Assembly (NCBI GenBank): GCA_016716365.1
Contig: JADJWM010000008.1
Location: 1 to 24,157 of the forward strand
Length of the DNA stretch: 24,157 nt
From: Chloracidobacterium sp.
GTDB taxonomy: Bacteria > Acidobacteriota > Blastocatellia > Pyrinomonadales > Pyrinomonadaceae
Reading direction: 5' to 3'
In this document: positions 7,439 to 15,206 of the stretch, piece by piece
Numbering within the stretch: the first letter of the stretch is position 1
How the letters are laid out: each line of letters begins with the position of its first letter
Position numbers and translations under genes: made by a program
The notes under the pieces: generated by a model
Seen by the model: only the letters and a program-made list of their open reading frames with translations
Told to the model about the DNA's origin: nothing
Database searches by the model: none

Positions 7439-8215
7439 TCAGAGCGATAGGTAACTGGTGTCGGTCCGGCTATCGGAGTAGCGAAGGACCGATTCGAGTA
7501 TCGACCGGCACAGATCGCGTTCGGCGTCGCCGCGGCTCGCGACTTCGCGGACAAGAACCGCCAGGTCCATCATTTCACGATGATCGTCCGAGCCGCGAAG
7601 CTTGTGCAGCCACTCTCGGACCAGGCCGACATCGTGGCCGCCATCGCCGCCAAGCACTCTCTCGCCAAAATCACGAAACAGCTTGGCCGATTCATAAGCA
7701 TTTACAAGCGAAGCTATTGCCTCGGCAAAAAGGGCGGCCCGGTCCATTTCCTCCGGCGTGAACGGTTCGAAAGGGGGCGTTCCGCGGCGATTTATGTATT
7801 CGAGCACGCCGATGATCTCACCGTTATGGCTTAGGGGCGTGGCGAGTATCATCTGGGTCGAATAACCGGTGGTCCTGTCGACCTCCGAGTAGAACGAGGT
7901 CTCTTCACCGACGTCAGAAACTGCCATCGGCTGGCCCGATGACATCACGAAACCCGCGATCCCCTTCCCCGCCGGGACCTTTATGTTTATAAGCTGGCCT
8001 GCAACCTTGCCGATAGCGGCGAGGAATCGCAGATCCCCATCGGAGCCTTCGCGGATCAGCACCGACGCCTCTTCCGAATTCAACTCGCTGGCCGAGATCT
8101 CAAGCAAACGGGTCAGCGACCGCGTCAGCGGCTCGGTCAAAATGTTCGCGACGTCGATCGTTTCGATCAAGCGGCCAAGTTTTTCTTCAAGGTTTGTTCC
8201 GTCCGTCGGCGGCAT
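7439..8215 (-). CDS. GAF-domain sensor protein
   Basis: This 258-residue protein starts MPPTDGTNLEEKLGRLIETI and has one GAF domain at about residues 20-175: an entry helix, then ASVLIREGSDGDLRFLAAIG, VPAGKGIAGFVMSSGQPMAV, and ATPLSHNGEIIGVLEYINRR, all standard GAF stretches. The remaining 80 residues are helical and acidic/basic, with no DNA-binding, kinase or GGDEF motif. GAF domains bind cyclic nucleotides or other small ligands; the ligand is unknown. ATG 8215 is chosen because it follows GGCGAGAATCACAG and starts exactly at the domain boundary. The open frame continues upstream to 8584, but that part is low-complexity and lies antisense to the S41 gene. The subtilase gene begins seven bases after the stop, so the GAF protein is probably a regulator or partner of that protease. 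Confidence 0.8.
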   Translation of the reverse strand: MPPTDGTNLEEKLGRLIETIDVANILTEPLTRSLTRLLEISASELNSEEASVLIREGSDGDLRFLAAIGKVAGQLINIKVPAGKGIAGFVMSSGQPMAVSDVGEETSFYSEVDRTTGYSTQMILATPLSHNGEIIGVLEYINRRGTPPFEPFTPEEMDRAALFAEAIASLVNAYESAKLFRDFGERVLGGDGGHDVGLVREWLHKLRGSDDHREMMDLAVLVREVASRGDAERDLCRSILESVLRYSDSRTDTSYLSL

Positions 8216-8296
8216 TCTGTGATTCTCGCCGATATCGCATCGTTTATCAAACCCTTTCCCAAACCCGGACCCGGCTGGAATTTCGGGCCTATTCGC

Positions 8297-8314
8297 CGTT
8301 TGGACTTCCAAACG
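8297..8314. promoter_or_regulatory. perfect 18-bp palindrome, candidate operator between divergent genes
   Basis: CGTTTGGACTTCCAAACG has arms CGTTTGGA and TCCAAACG that are exact reverse complements around a CT centre. It lies in the 157-base gap between the GAF operon start (8215) and the S41 start (8373), 59 bases before the S41 start and 82 bases before the GAF start. Its position and symmetry fit a dimeric repressor site acting on either or both promoters. No convincing -35/-10 pair was found around it. Confidence 0.45.
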
Positions 8315-8372
8315 CTTAAGAGAAGCAGCTTGTGTCCGAGTCAAGCCGCGGACGGTCGCGGCCGCATGATCT

Positions 8373-10118
8373 ATGTGCATTTCAAGATCGGCCATCACCC
8401 TGGCCCTGACGATCGCATTGTCCGCGTTGCCGGCCCTCCAACAGGAGCCGAGGTTCGCACAGGTCCCGGCAGAACCCTCCGGGGCCGATCCGTTCGCGAT
8501 CTCGATCGGAAGCTCGTTCTCAGCATCGACGGGATCATCTGGCGGAAGAACAGGCTCGGGCCGTGGCGTCAGCACCGCGATCATCGACTCAGACTTTCAC
8601 GAGGCGTTGCGGACCGTGCTGTCGAACCACGTGAATTCAGGAATGCTGGACGGCAGGAAATTGACCGACGCATCGATCGAGTCGATGCTGAGAATGCTCG
8701 ACCCGCATTCAAACTACTACACGCCGGAACAATTCCAGGACCTGCTCGGAGAACATGAAAGCCGATATTCGGGAACGGGATCGTCGATCGCCGGATTTCT
8801 GATCGAAGGTCGGGTCGAAACGTTCGTCATCTCAACCTTTCCCGGCTCGCCGGCGGCGCGGGCGGGCCTTCGCTTCGGTGACCGGATCCTCGAGGTGAAC
8901 GGCCAGGACATGCGGGGCCGTACGCCCGATGCCGTCCGTGCGGCCGTCCGCGGCCAGAGCGGGACCCGTGTCGCAATGACCGTCGAGCGCGCCGACGGCC
9001 GTAAGATCGAGAAGCTCGAGATTCGGCGTGAACTTGTGAGGGAACCGGCCGTCCCCGCCGGCATCGTCTTGGGCCGGAACACGGGATATATCGACCTGAC
9101 GAACGGGTTCAGCAACGCGACGTTTAACGAATTTGAAGCGGCCCTCGGCGGCCTGCGGCGTAGAGGCGTCACGTCGCTGATCCTCGATCTTCGCGGTAAC
9201 GGGGGCGGCATCCTCCAGCAGGCGGTCAAGGTCGCGGAGAAGTTCCTGCCGGCAGGTTCGACGATCGTTTCTCAGAAAGGCCGATATCCGTCGGAGGACC
9301 GGGTCTGGCGGGCCGAAAGGAACAAATACGAAAAACTCCCTTTGGTGGTCTTGGTGGACCGCGACACGGCGTCGGCGGCCGAGGTGCTTGCCGGCGCGCT
9401 CCAGGACAACGACCGGGCGGTACTGATCGGGCAGAAGACATTCGGAAAGGGTTTGGTCCAGAGCGTTCTCGACCTTCCCGCCGGGGCTGGCCTGACGCTG
9501 ACCGCCGCGAGATATTACCTGCCGACCGGACGTTCGATACAACGCGAATATGCCGGAAAGGGCATTTACGACTATTACCATGATCGCGGACGCGACAGCT
9601 CGATAGGCATACCCCTGTTTGCGGCCAAAACGCCGACCGGGCGCGTCGTGTACGGCGGCGACGGGATCACGCCAGATCTGCCCTCGGCCCCCGAACCGGT
9701 GACCGATGAACAGATCAGCTTGCTGGACCTCGTATTTCCCTTTGTCCGGAACTCCTTTAAGGCTCGGGAATCCTTTAAGGAGCCCGTCAGCGACGCCGCC
9801 GGGGACGCGATCTCACGCGAAGCCGCGAAACTGTTCGACCTGTTCCTTAAAGAAAACGTGGCCCCGGCCAAGACCGGTTCCTCGATCGCCGCAAACCGGG
9901 AGTTCGTCGAAAAGATGATCGGTTATTACTTTGCAATGGCTTTGGCGGGCCCAGAAGAGGCACGGAACCACATCGTGCGGTCGGACCCCCAGGTAAAACG
10001 TGCCGCAGCAGCGGCCGAAAGGGCCGCGATACTTTTCGCGAACGCACAGAGATCGGCCGCCTCACGCCGGGAAAAAGAAAAAGACCCGCCGAGTCAAATT
10101 CACGGCGGGCAAAGGTAG
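8373..10118 (+). CDS. S41-family C-terminal processing peptidase with PDZ domain
   Basis: This 581-residue protein has a probable signal peptide (SAITLALTIALSALPAL), an N-terminal helical stretch, a PDZ domain at about residues 130-215 (STFPGSPAARAGLRFGDRIL), and an S41 catalytic domain. The catalytic Ser is residue 334 in DRDTASAAEVLAGALQDN and the general-base Lys is residue 359 in GQKTFGKGLVQS, a spacing of 25 as in Prc/CtpA proteases. LILDLRGNGGGILQQAVKVA is the conserved block before them. Such enzymes cut C-termini of envelope proteins in the periplasm and help process or clear misfolded proteins. The C-terminal 130 residues are helical and rich in A, R, E and K. No Shine-Dalgarno is seen before ATG 8373, so the start could lie elsewhere or the upstream sequence may be faulty. 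It is divergent from the GAF-protease operon. Confidence 0.9.
   Translation: MCISRSAITLALTIALSALPALQQEPRFAQVPAEPSGADPFAISIGSSFSASTGSSGGRTGSGRGVSTAIIDSDFHEALRTVLSNHVNSGMLDGRKLTDASIESMLRMLDPHSNYYTPEQFQDLLGEHESRYSGTGSSIAGFLIEGRVETFVISTFPGSPAARAGLRFGDRILEVNGQDMRGRTPDAVRAAVRGQSGTRVAMTVERADGRKIEKLEIRRELVREPAVPAGIVLGRNTGYIDLTNGFSNATFNEFEAALGGLRRRGVTSLILDLRGNGGGILQQAVKVAEKFLPAGSTIVSQKGRYPSEDRVWRAERNKYEKLPLVVLVDRDTASAAEVLAGALQDNDRAVLIGQKTFGKGLVQSVLDLPAGAGLTLTAARYYLPTGRSIQREYAGKGIYDYYHDRGRDSSIGIPLFAAKTPTGRVVYGGDGITPDLPSAPEPVTDEQISLLDLVFPFVRNSFKARESFKEPVSDAAGDAISREAAKLFDLFLKENVAPAKTGSSIAANREFVEKMIGYYFAMALAGPEEARNHIVRSDPQVKRAAAAAERAAILFANAQRSAASRREKEKDPPSQIHGGQR
10072..10109 (-). terminator. possible second terminator for leftward transcription, inside the S41 gene end
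   Basis: CCCGCCG (10085-10091) and CGGCGGG (10103-10109) form a 7-bp perfect stem with an 11-base loop. On the minus strand the stem is followed by a T-rich tract (reverse complement of the A-rich 10072-10082). It overlaps the last codons of the S41 gene on the other strand. It could back up the terminator at 10228-10266. On the plus strand there is no T-run, so it does not look like a terminator for S41. Confidence 0.5.
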
Positions 10119-10227
10119 AAACAGGAGGAATTAGAAAGACCCTTGACAGCTCGACTGGTTATCGGGCAAGAAGACTTTCTGACCCAATTTGAAGGATGCC
10201 GTTTTCGCCTAATCGGTTGCATCCGCG

Positions 10228-10266
10228 AAAAAAATTCTGCGCGCCCCTGCCGAGGGGCACGCAGAA
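10228..10266 (-). terminator. rho-independent terminator of the Oar receptor gene
   Basis: On the minus strand the hairpin TTCTGCG...CGCAGAA (10235-10266) has a GC-rich inner stem GCCCCT/AGGGGC with a four-base loop. It is followed by seven T residues (A-run 10228-10234 on the plus strand). It begins about 20 bases after the Oar stop. One mismatch lies within the stem. The rest of the 168-base gap between the convergent S41 and Oar genes holds no other feature I can identify. Confidence 0.85.
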
Positions 10267-10286
10267 TCCGTAACCTATTGAAAAAG

Positions 10287-13200
10287 TTAGAAATTGAGCT
10301 TCGCTGAGAACTGAACCCTCCTTGAGAAACTCAAAACAGTGTTGTTAATCTGGCCTACCGACGAGCTTGTATAGAGCATCGCCGCATCCGACAGGCCGAA
10401 CGTCGGAGTGTTGGTCAGGTTCTTCGCGTCCATTCGCAGGTCAAGGCTCCAGCGTTCGCTGAACCGAAGCTTCTTCGAGATCGAACCGTCCATCGTGTAC
10501 GATCGGGGCCCGATGAAGTAGTTTCGGCCGGTGTTGCCAAGCTCTCCCGGCTCCGGCTGTGTGATCCCTGCGAGCTGCTCGGCGGTGAACCACACCGGAA
10601 TGCCGTTCACTTCGTTAAGAGTACCGAGGGTTCGCGGACAGCCGTTGCAGCTTACGGGTGATTGCACGGCATTGCTGAGCGTATTGCGTCCCGAATAGAA
10701 GGTGTACGGCCGCCCCGACCCTAAATTGATAAGGCCGGAGATCTGCCAACCGCCGACAAACCAGTCAAGGGCCCGCGGCATGTCGCCGCCGAACGTTCGG
10801 CCGCGTCCAAACGGCAATTCGTAAGTGAAGAATGATTGGATCACGTGCCGGCGGTCAAAATCCGACCAGGCGTAGTTCAACGAACGGTCACGCAGATCGA
10901 ACGGCGTGCTCGAAGCCGACTGCGCGCTTCCCGCGTTTGCCGTCGCAAAGGTCGGGTCCCACGAACGCGTATCCTTCGATACCGAATAGGTGTACGCTAC
11001 CTGATAACTCAACCCCTGAGAAAACCGCCGCCTAACGATGATCTCGAGGCCGTTATACCGCGATAGGTCGTTGGTCTCGAGCACGTTCAAGCCGCCCGTG
11101 AATTGCGGGAAAGATTGGAAAAAGTATGGGTTGTTGAACGCATTCGCACGGCCGATCGTCTGGACGCCGCCCGTCGTGTGCTGTGACACAACCAGGGCGG
11201 CAGTCGCAACACTTCCACCGGTCGTCCCCGTCGAAAGGGTCGGCACGATCGACGAGAGCCCTCTGAACGTGGTCGTTCCGGCATTCGAGTCGTTGTTGCC
11301 TGTGAACAGGTAATTGATCAAACATTCGCTGGTCGAACCGCCGCGAACCGCGTTGAATGCTTCGAGGAAGTTCTGATTGCAGCGTGGATCTTGGGCAAAG
11401 ATGTTCACCTGGTTAGCGTTATAAGCGCCAAAAAGGTGCACGCCCCTGCGGCCGATGTAATTGACCTCAAGCACGTTCCCTGCCCAGATCTCACGCTGGA
11501 TCCCGGCAAACCATTGATGGCTTTCAGGGAACTGGATATCCGGGTCCACCGCAACAATGCTGGTCGTTGCGAAGGCCGGCGGCTGCCGAAGCTGGTCGGG
11601 CAATTGGGCCGGGGTCAGGTCAGGCAGGCCGTTCCTGATCAGGAGGTTCTGGCTGCCGATGCCCGGGACTGAGGCCTGGAAAGTATTGCCCGGGGCATTT
11701 TGGTAAACGAAACTCGCGAAGACCTGCGACGGGAACCGGTCATATGACAAGCGGTAATTCGCCCGGATCGACGTCTTGCCGCTCTTGAATGGGTCCCACG
11801 CAAGACCGACCGACGGCGAGAAATTGTCGTAGTCGTTCTGGTAGAGATCGCCCTCCTCCCAACGGAGCGTATTCGTCGGAGTCGATCCATAGGTAAATCC
11901 CTGAGACGGGGTTAGGACTGGAAGGTCCTTAGAGCTTGGGCTGAGCTTCGCTTCCCAGCGAACGCCGAGATCAAATGTAAGGTTCGAACGGAACCGCCAT
12001 GTGTCCTGTATATAAAAATCGTACTCCGGATAATAGGCCGTCCAGTTCCAACGCGTACCTGCCGGTGCCCACTCATTCGGACTGCCGGGGGCGACCACGA
12101 ATCCCTGTGTGTAGCCGCCGATGCGGCCTATCAGGTCGTTGATCGTCGACAGAAGCCTCGAACGATCGGTCGTGTTGATGCTTGCGGAACCTGCGACCGG
12201 AATATCCCAGCCCGTAAAACTGCTGTTGCCGGTCCCGAGCGTTACCTGCGGCTCGATCTGGCCGCCGGCACTCGACCGGTCGTCGAACTGGTTGCCAAGC
12301 CGGAAGTTGACCCCGAACTTCAGCGTGTGCGGCGAAAGGTCGAAGGTCATGTTGTCGACAAACTGCCATGTCCGCGAACTGCGGGCGTTGTAGGCAAAGT
12401 TGCGGTCGAAGTCGGTGACGTTATTCAGTATGAACGGTACTTGCGAATTCGACGCGGGGTACTCGAACTTAAAGCCGAAAGTGTTGAGCCCGAAAATGAA
12501 TTCGTTGGCGAACCTCGCCGTCGGGGACCAACGATAATTGATCGCCAAATTCTTCGGGTTGCGGAACGTGTCGACCCAACTCGGCCCGTCCTGTATCCGC
12601 TGGAGCCCGGAGTTAGCGATATCCCCAAAGGTGTTTTGCTCGCCCTGGGCGTAGCGGACGTAAAACTGGTTCCGATCGTTCAGCTTGAAATCGAATCGCG
12701 TGACGAAGTCGTACTGCTTCTCGATCTGCGGCGCGACGAACTGGAAGCGCGCGGTGTTCAAACCGTCACCAACCGTGAAGTTGTTGGGAGCAGATTGTAA
12801 TTCAAGATAACTGACGATGAAGGGATCAATGGTGATCGGGCGTCCGGTTGCGATGTCGTAAGTCGCGATACAAGGGTTTGGAACCCCGGGGCCACAGGCC
12901 GGAAATCGCGGTGAGCCGTCTTCATTGACGGCCGAGCCAGTCGGAAAAGTCGACGACTGCACCGTCCCAAAAGGTGCATTACGGCCGCCTTGAACGTAAC
13001 GGTACAATCCAGCCCGGGCCTGGGGAGTATAAACTGTCAAAGTCTGCAGTCTGGTTTCAGCGGCCCGGAGCATCTGCAGGTTTACGAAAAAGAACGCGCG
13101 GTCCTTGATGATCGGGCCGCCGACGCTGCCGCCGTAGATGTGCTGAACAAACTGGCGTTTGGCGATACCCTGTTTGTTGAACTCCCATTCGTTTGCGTGG

Positions 13201-13991
13201 AAATCCGGCGTTTGATAGAACTCGAAAATATTGCCGGTGAACCGGTTCGAGCCCGAACGCGTTGTCAGCGAGACCTGGGCACCCGAAGAACGGCCCAATT
13301 CGGCAGTGAAATTGCTGGTCACGATCTGCAGTTCCTGGATCGACTCGGGGTTGGTGCGAAGCGGCGTGAAATTAGAGCCGCCCGCCGTCGACTCGTTGAT
13401 GTCGATGCCGTCGAGGGTGAAATTGAACGCCCGGTCGCGGGCACCGTGGACGTGGATCCCGCCGCCCGTGTTCGATCCGACGGTGACGCCAGGCTGAAAG
13501 TTCAGCAGATCGAACGGGTTTCGGCCTCTTGCACCGACGATCGGTAGGCTTTCGATCTCTCGCTGTCCGAGTGTCGATCCGACGTTGCCGGAGGTTGCCG
13601 TTTGAACCAGTTCGGCCGATGACTCCACGGTGACAACCTCGGCCACGTCGCCTACCTCGAGAATCACGTTAACGGCGATGGGGATATTGACCTGAGCATT
13701 GTTGTTCGACGAAACGAACTTCTTGAAGCCAGCCTTTTCAACGGTAACTGAATAGTTCCCGGGCTGTACCAGGTCAAACACATAAAAACCGTTGCTGTTG
13801 GTCTCGGTCGAAAGGCTGATGCCTGTCGCTTCGTTCCTGAGCACGACGGTCGCACCTGAAACGGCAGCGCCGGCCGAGTCGGCGACGGTGCCCGTTACAC
13901 GAGTTGTTGTTCCCTGTGCCGAAACGGACAGGTCAAAGTTAAGAAGCAACCCAACCAAAAGCATCACGATCGCGATAGGCTTTCCAATCAT
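10287..13991 (-). CDS. Oar-like TonB-dependent outer-membrane receptor
   Basis: This 1234-residue protein starts MIGKPIAIVMLLVGLLLNFD and has a clear signal peptide ending SVSA before QGTT. Residues about 27-110 are a carboxypeptidase-regulatory-like beta domain (VTGTVADSAGAAVSGATVVL and NGFYVFDLVQPGNYSVTV). A plug domain follows (about 115-235; LDGIDINESTAGGSN and SGAQVSLTTRSGSNRFTGNI), then a long beta-barrel ending VQFSAKLNF with terminal phenylalanine, the outer-membrane assembly signal. This is the Oar/CarboxypepD_reg receptor type greatly expanded in Acidobacteriota, thought to import oligomers such as glycans or peptides using TonB; the substrate is not evident. The start at 13991 is set by GGAGG seven bases upstream; a longer frame reaching 14051 lacks one. 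A promoter candidate lies at 14068-14096 and a strong terminator follows the stop. It is intact over 3.7 kb, unlike genes at the window ends. Confidence 0.93.
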   Translation of the reverse strand: MIGKPIAIVMLLVGLLLNFDLSVSAQGTTTRVTGTVADSAGAAVSGATVVLRNEATGISLSTETNSNGFYVFDLVQPGNYSVTVEKAGFKKFVSSNNNAQVNIPIAVNVILEVGDVAEVVTVESSAELVQTATSGNVGSTLGQREIESLPIVGARGRNPFDLLNFQPGVTVGSNTGGGIHVHGARDRAFNFTLDGIDINESTAGGSNFTPLRTNPESIQELQIVTSNFTAELGRSSGAQVSLTTRSGSNRFTGNIFEFYQTPDFHANEWEFNKQGIAKRQFVQHIYGGSVGGPIIKDRAFFFVNLQMLRAAETRLQTLTVYTPQARAGLYRYVQGGRNAPFGTVQSSTFPTGSAVNEDGSPRFPACGPGVPNPCIATYDIATGRPITIDPFIVSYLELQSAPNNFTVGDGLNTARFQFVAPQIEKQYDFVTRFDFKLNDRNQFYVRYAQGEQNTFGDIANSGLQRIQDGPSWVDTFRNPKNLAINYRWSPTARFANEFIFGLNTFGFKFEYPASNSQVPFILNNVTDFDRNFAYNARSSRTWQFVDNMTFDLSPHTLKFGVNFRLGNQFDDRSSAGGQIEPQVTLGTGNSSFTGWDIPVAGSASINTTDRSRLLSTINDLIGRIGGYTQGFVVAPGSPNEWAPAGTRWNWTAYYPEYDFYIQDTWRFRSNLTFDLGVRWEAKLSPSSKDLPVLTPSQGFTYGSTPTNTLRWEEGDLYQNDYDNFSPSVGLAWDPFKSGKTSIRANYRLSYDRFPSQVFASFVYQNAPGNTFQASVPGIGSQNLLIRNGLPDLTPAQLPDQLRQPPAFATTSIVAVDPDIQFPESHQWFAGIQREIWAGNVLEVNYIGRRGVHLFGAYNANQVNIFAQDPRCNQNFLEAFNAVRGGSTSECLINYLFTGNNDSNAGTTTFRGLSSIVPTLSTGTTGGSVATAALVVSQHTTGGVQTIGRANAFNNPYFFQSFPQFTGGLNVLETNDLSRYNGLEIIVRRRFSQGLSYQVAYTYSVSKDTRSWDPTFATANAGSAQSASSTPFDLRDRSLNYAWSDFDRRHVIQSFFTYELPFGRGRTFGGDMPRALDWFVGGWQISGLINLGSGRPYTFYSGRNTLSNAVQSPVSCNGCPRTLGTLNEVNGIPVWFTAEQLAGITQPEPGELGNTGRNYFIGPRSYTMDGSISKKLRFSERWSLDLRMDAKNLTNTPTFGLSDAAMLYTSSSVGQINNTVLSFSRRVQFSAKLNF

Positions 13992-13998
13992 TTTTACT

Positions 13999-14003
13999 CC
14001 TCC
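13999..14003 (-). promoter_or_regulatory. ribosome-binding site that sets the Oar receptor start
   Basis: GGAGG on the minus strand lies seven bases before ATG 13991, directly ahead of the signal peptide. It argues against the in-frame ATG 60 bases further upstream. Confidence 0.85.
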
Positions 14004-14067
14004 GAAAATTATCGAATCTATAAATGGCCCTGATGAGAACGGAGTTATCAAGAAAAAATTTTGATGT

Positions 14068-14096
14068 AAGATAGCACAACTTTGCTGAAGTGTTAA
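14068..14096 (-). promoter_or_regulatory. candidate sigma70-type promoter for the Oar receptor
   Basis: On the minus strand TTAACA (14091-14096) and TATCTT (14068-14073) are separated by exactly 17 bases, matching five and four of six consensus positions. The pair lies in the 138-base gap between the YCF48-like stop and the Oar start and leaves a leader of roughly 70 bases. No terminator was recognised for the upstream gene, so read-through from it is also possible. Confidence 0.5.
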
Positions 14097-14129
14097 CTGT
14101 GGAGAGCGTTTTTTTGGAAGGATCTTTTT

Positions 14130-15101
14130 TTAGCGAAGATACTCGACCAGCGTACCGTTGGCTCCGACCGCCCAGCCGTAGCGTTTTACAATATATAGGC
14201 CGTAAAGATCGTCGTCGGTCCCGCAATCCTGCCGCACCCATGTGCGGCCTTTATCGGCCGATCGGAGGATGGTCCCCTTGTGCCCGACGACCCACCCGTT
14301 CTTGTCGTCAGCAAAGTCGACCCGCTTCAAGGTCTCGGTGAAGGGCGTCTCTACCTTCACCCAGTTTCGGCCGCCGTCCTCAGTTCTCAGGATGGTGCCC
14401 CCGCCGCCCACGGCAAATCCAAGTTCGTCATCGCGAAAGTCAACGTTGAAAAGGGCGCGGTCGGCTCCGGTCTCCTGCAGGCGCCAGTTCAGTCCGCCAT
14501 CCGTGGTTGCAAGGACGGTTCCCTTGTCGCCGACGATCCATGCCCGCGAGTTGCCGTCAAAATCCAGGTGAAAAAGTTCGACCTTTGTCGGGACCGCGAT
14601 CCGGGACCACGTCTCGCCGCCGTCGTCCGTCCGCATTACAAGCGACTCGAGGACGTACTCACCTTTCTCATCCAGCAGGGCTCCAACGGCCAGGCCGCGT
14701 TTCTTATCCGCAAACCGGATGCTCAGGTATTCAGGTATCCCCCGGCCGAACATCGCCGGCGTGCCGATACGCGTTTCCATCCACGAGTTGCCGCCGTCGC
14801 TCGTAATGAAAAGCTTTCGTCCCGCGACCAGATAACCGTTATCTTCATTGCGGAAGTAGATCTCGTTGATGTTCTCGGTCGTCTTCAGCGGATAGGACTG
14901 CCATGTCCGGCCGGCGTCGACCGTGGATGCCAGGTAACCATCATCTCCCGCGATGAAGCCCTTGGAGGAACTCGTAAAGTGGATCGCAATCAGGTCCCCA
15001 CGGTGGCCGGTCGAGTGGACCTTCCACGATTGCGAAAAGACCTGCGGCGAGAGAACTGTGGTGAGAAAAGCGGCGAAAAGAAATACCCTGCACAACGGCA
15101 C
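14130..15101 (-). CDS. secreted YCF48-like / Asp-box repeat beta-propeller protein
   Basis: This 323-residue protein has a signal peptide (CRVFLFAAFLTTVLSPQVFS, cleaved near FSQ) followed only by beta-propeller repeats. Six copies of an Asp-box-type motif are visible: TVDAGRTW, TSDGGNSW, RTDDGGETW, TTDGGLNW, RTEDGGRNW and RSADKGRTW. Each is preceded by a G-x-A/V-G strand such as GWVVGHKGTILRS. The pattern fits the YCF48/Hcf136-like family. In phototrophs that family assembles photosystem II, but in most other bacteria the homologues are secreted proteins of unknown role. No photosynthesis gene is in this window. The start is GTG 15101, fixed by GGAGG seven bases upstream. It lies 105 bases after the VIT-VWA stop on the same strand; that gap is GC-rich with a seven-C run and holds no feature I can name. 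Confidence 0.85.
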   Translation of the reverse strand: MPLCRVFLFAAFLTTVLSPQVFSQSWKVHSTGHRGDLIAIHFTSSSKGFIAGDDGYLASTVDAGRTWQSYPLKTTENINEIYFRNEDNGYLVAGRKLFITSDGGNSWMETRIGTPAMFGRGIPEYLSIRFADKKRGLAVGALLDEKGEYVLESLVMRTDDGGETWSRIAVPTKVELFHLDFDGNSRAWIVGDKGTVLATTDGGLNWRLQETGADRALFNVDFRDDELGFAVGGGGTILRTEDGGRNWVKVETPFTETLKRVDFADDKNGWVVGHKGTILRSADKGRTWVRQDCGTDDDLYGLYIVKRYGWAVGANGTLVEYLR

Positions 15102-15108
15102 TGCAAGT

Positions 15109-15113
15109 CCTCC
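15109..15113 (-). promoter_or_regulatory. ribosome-binding site fixing a GTG start for the YCF48-like gene
   Basis: AAAAGGAGGA on the minus strand places GGAGG seven bases before GTG 15101. No ATG is suitably placed for the signal peptide, so the GTG start is well supported. Confidence 0.8.
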
Positions 15114-15206
15114 TTTTATCTGATGTCTTAAAGAAAAGGATAACCTTTTTTTCGCCGGGATTCATCCTCGGGGCCAGTCTTGGGGCCGGCCCGCCCCCCC
15201 GACGCG

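Noticed and set aside
8216..8584. Upstream extension of the GAF protein frame
   Set aside because: It is antisense to the S41 start region, is low-complexity and not domain-like, whereas ATG 8215 begins at the GAF entry helix.
9746..9783. Direct repeat TCCTTTAAGG occurring twice in the S41 gene
   Set aside because: It encodes SFK twice in a helical tail and is too short to suggest a mobile or regulatory element.
12327..12800. Plus-strand open frame inside the Oar gene
   Set aside because: Antisense shadow of a continuous, clearly conserved TonB receptor.
15160..15206. GC-rich stretch after the VIT-VWA stop as a terminator
   Set aside because: GGGGCC units occur mainly as direct repeats and a short self-palindrome, with no stem followed by T-run.
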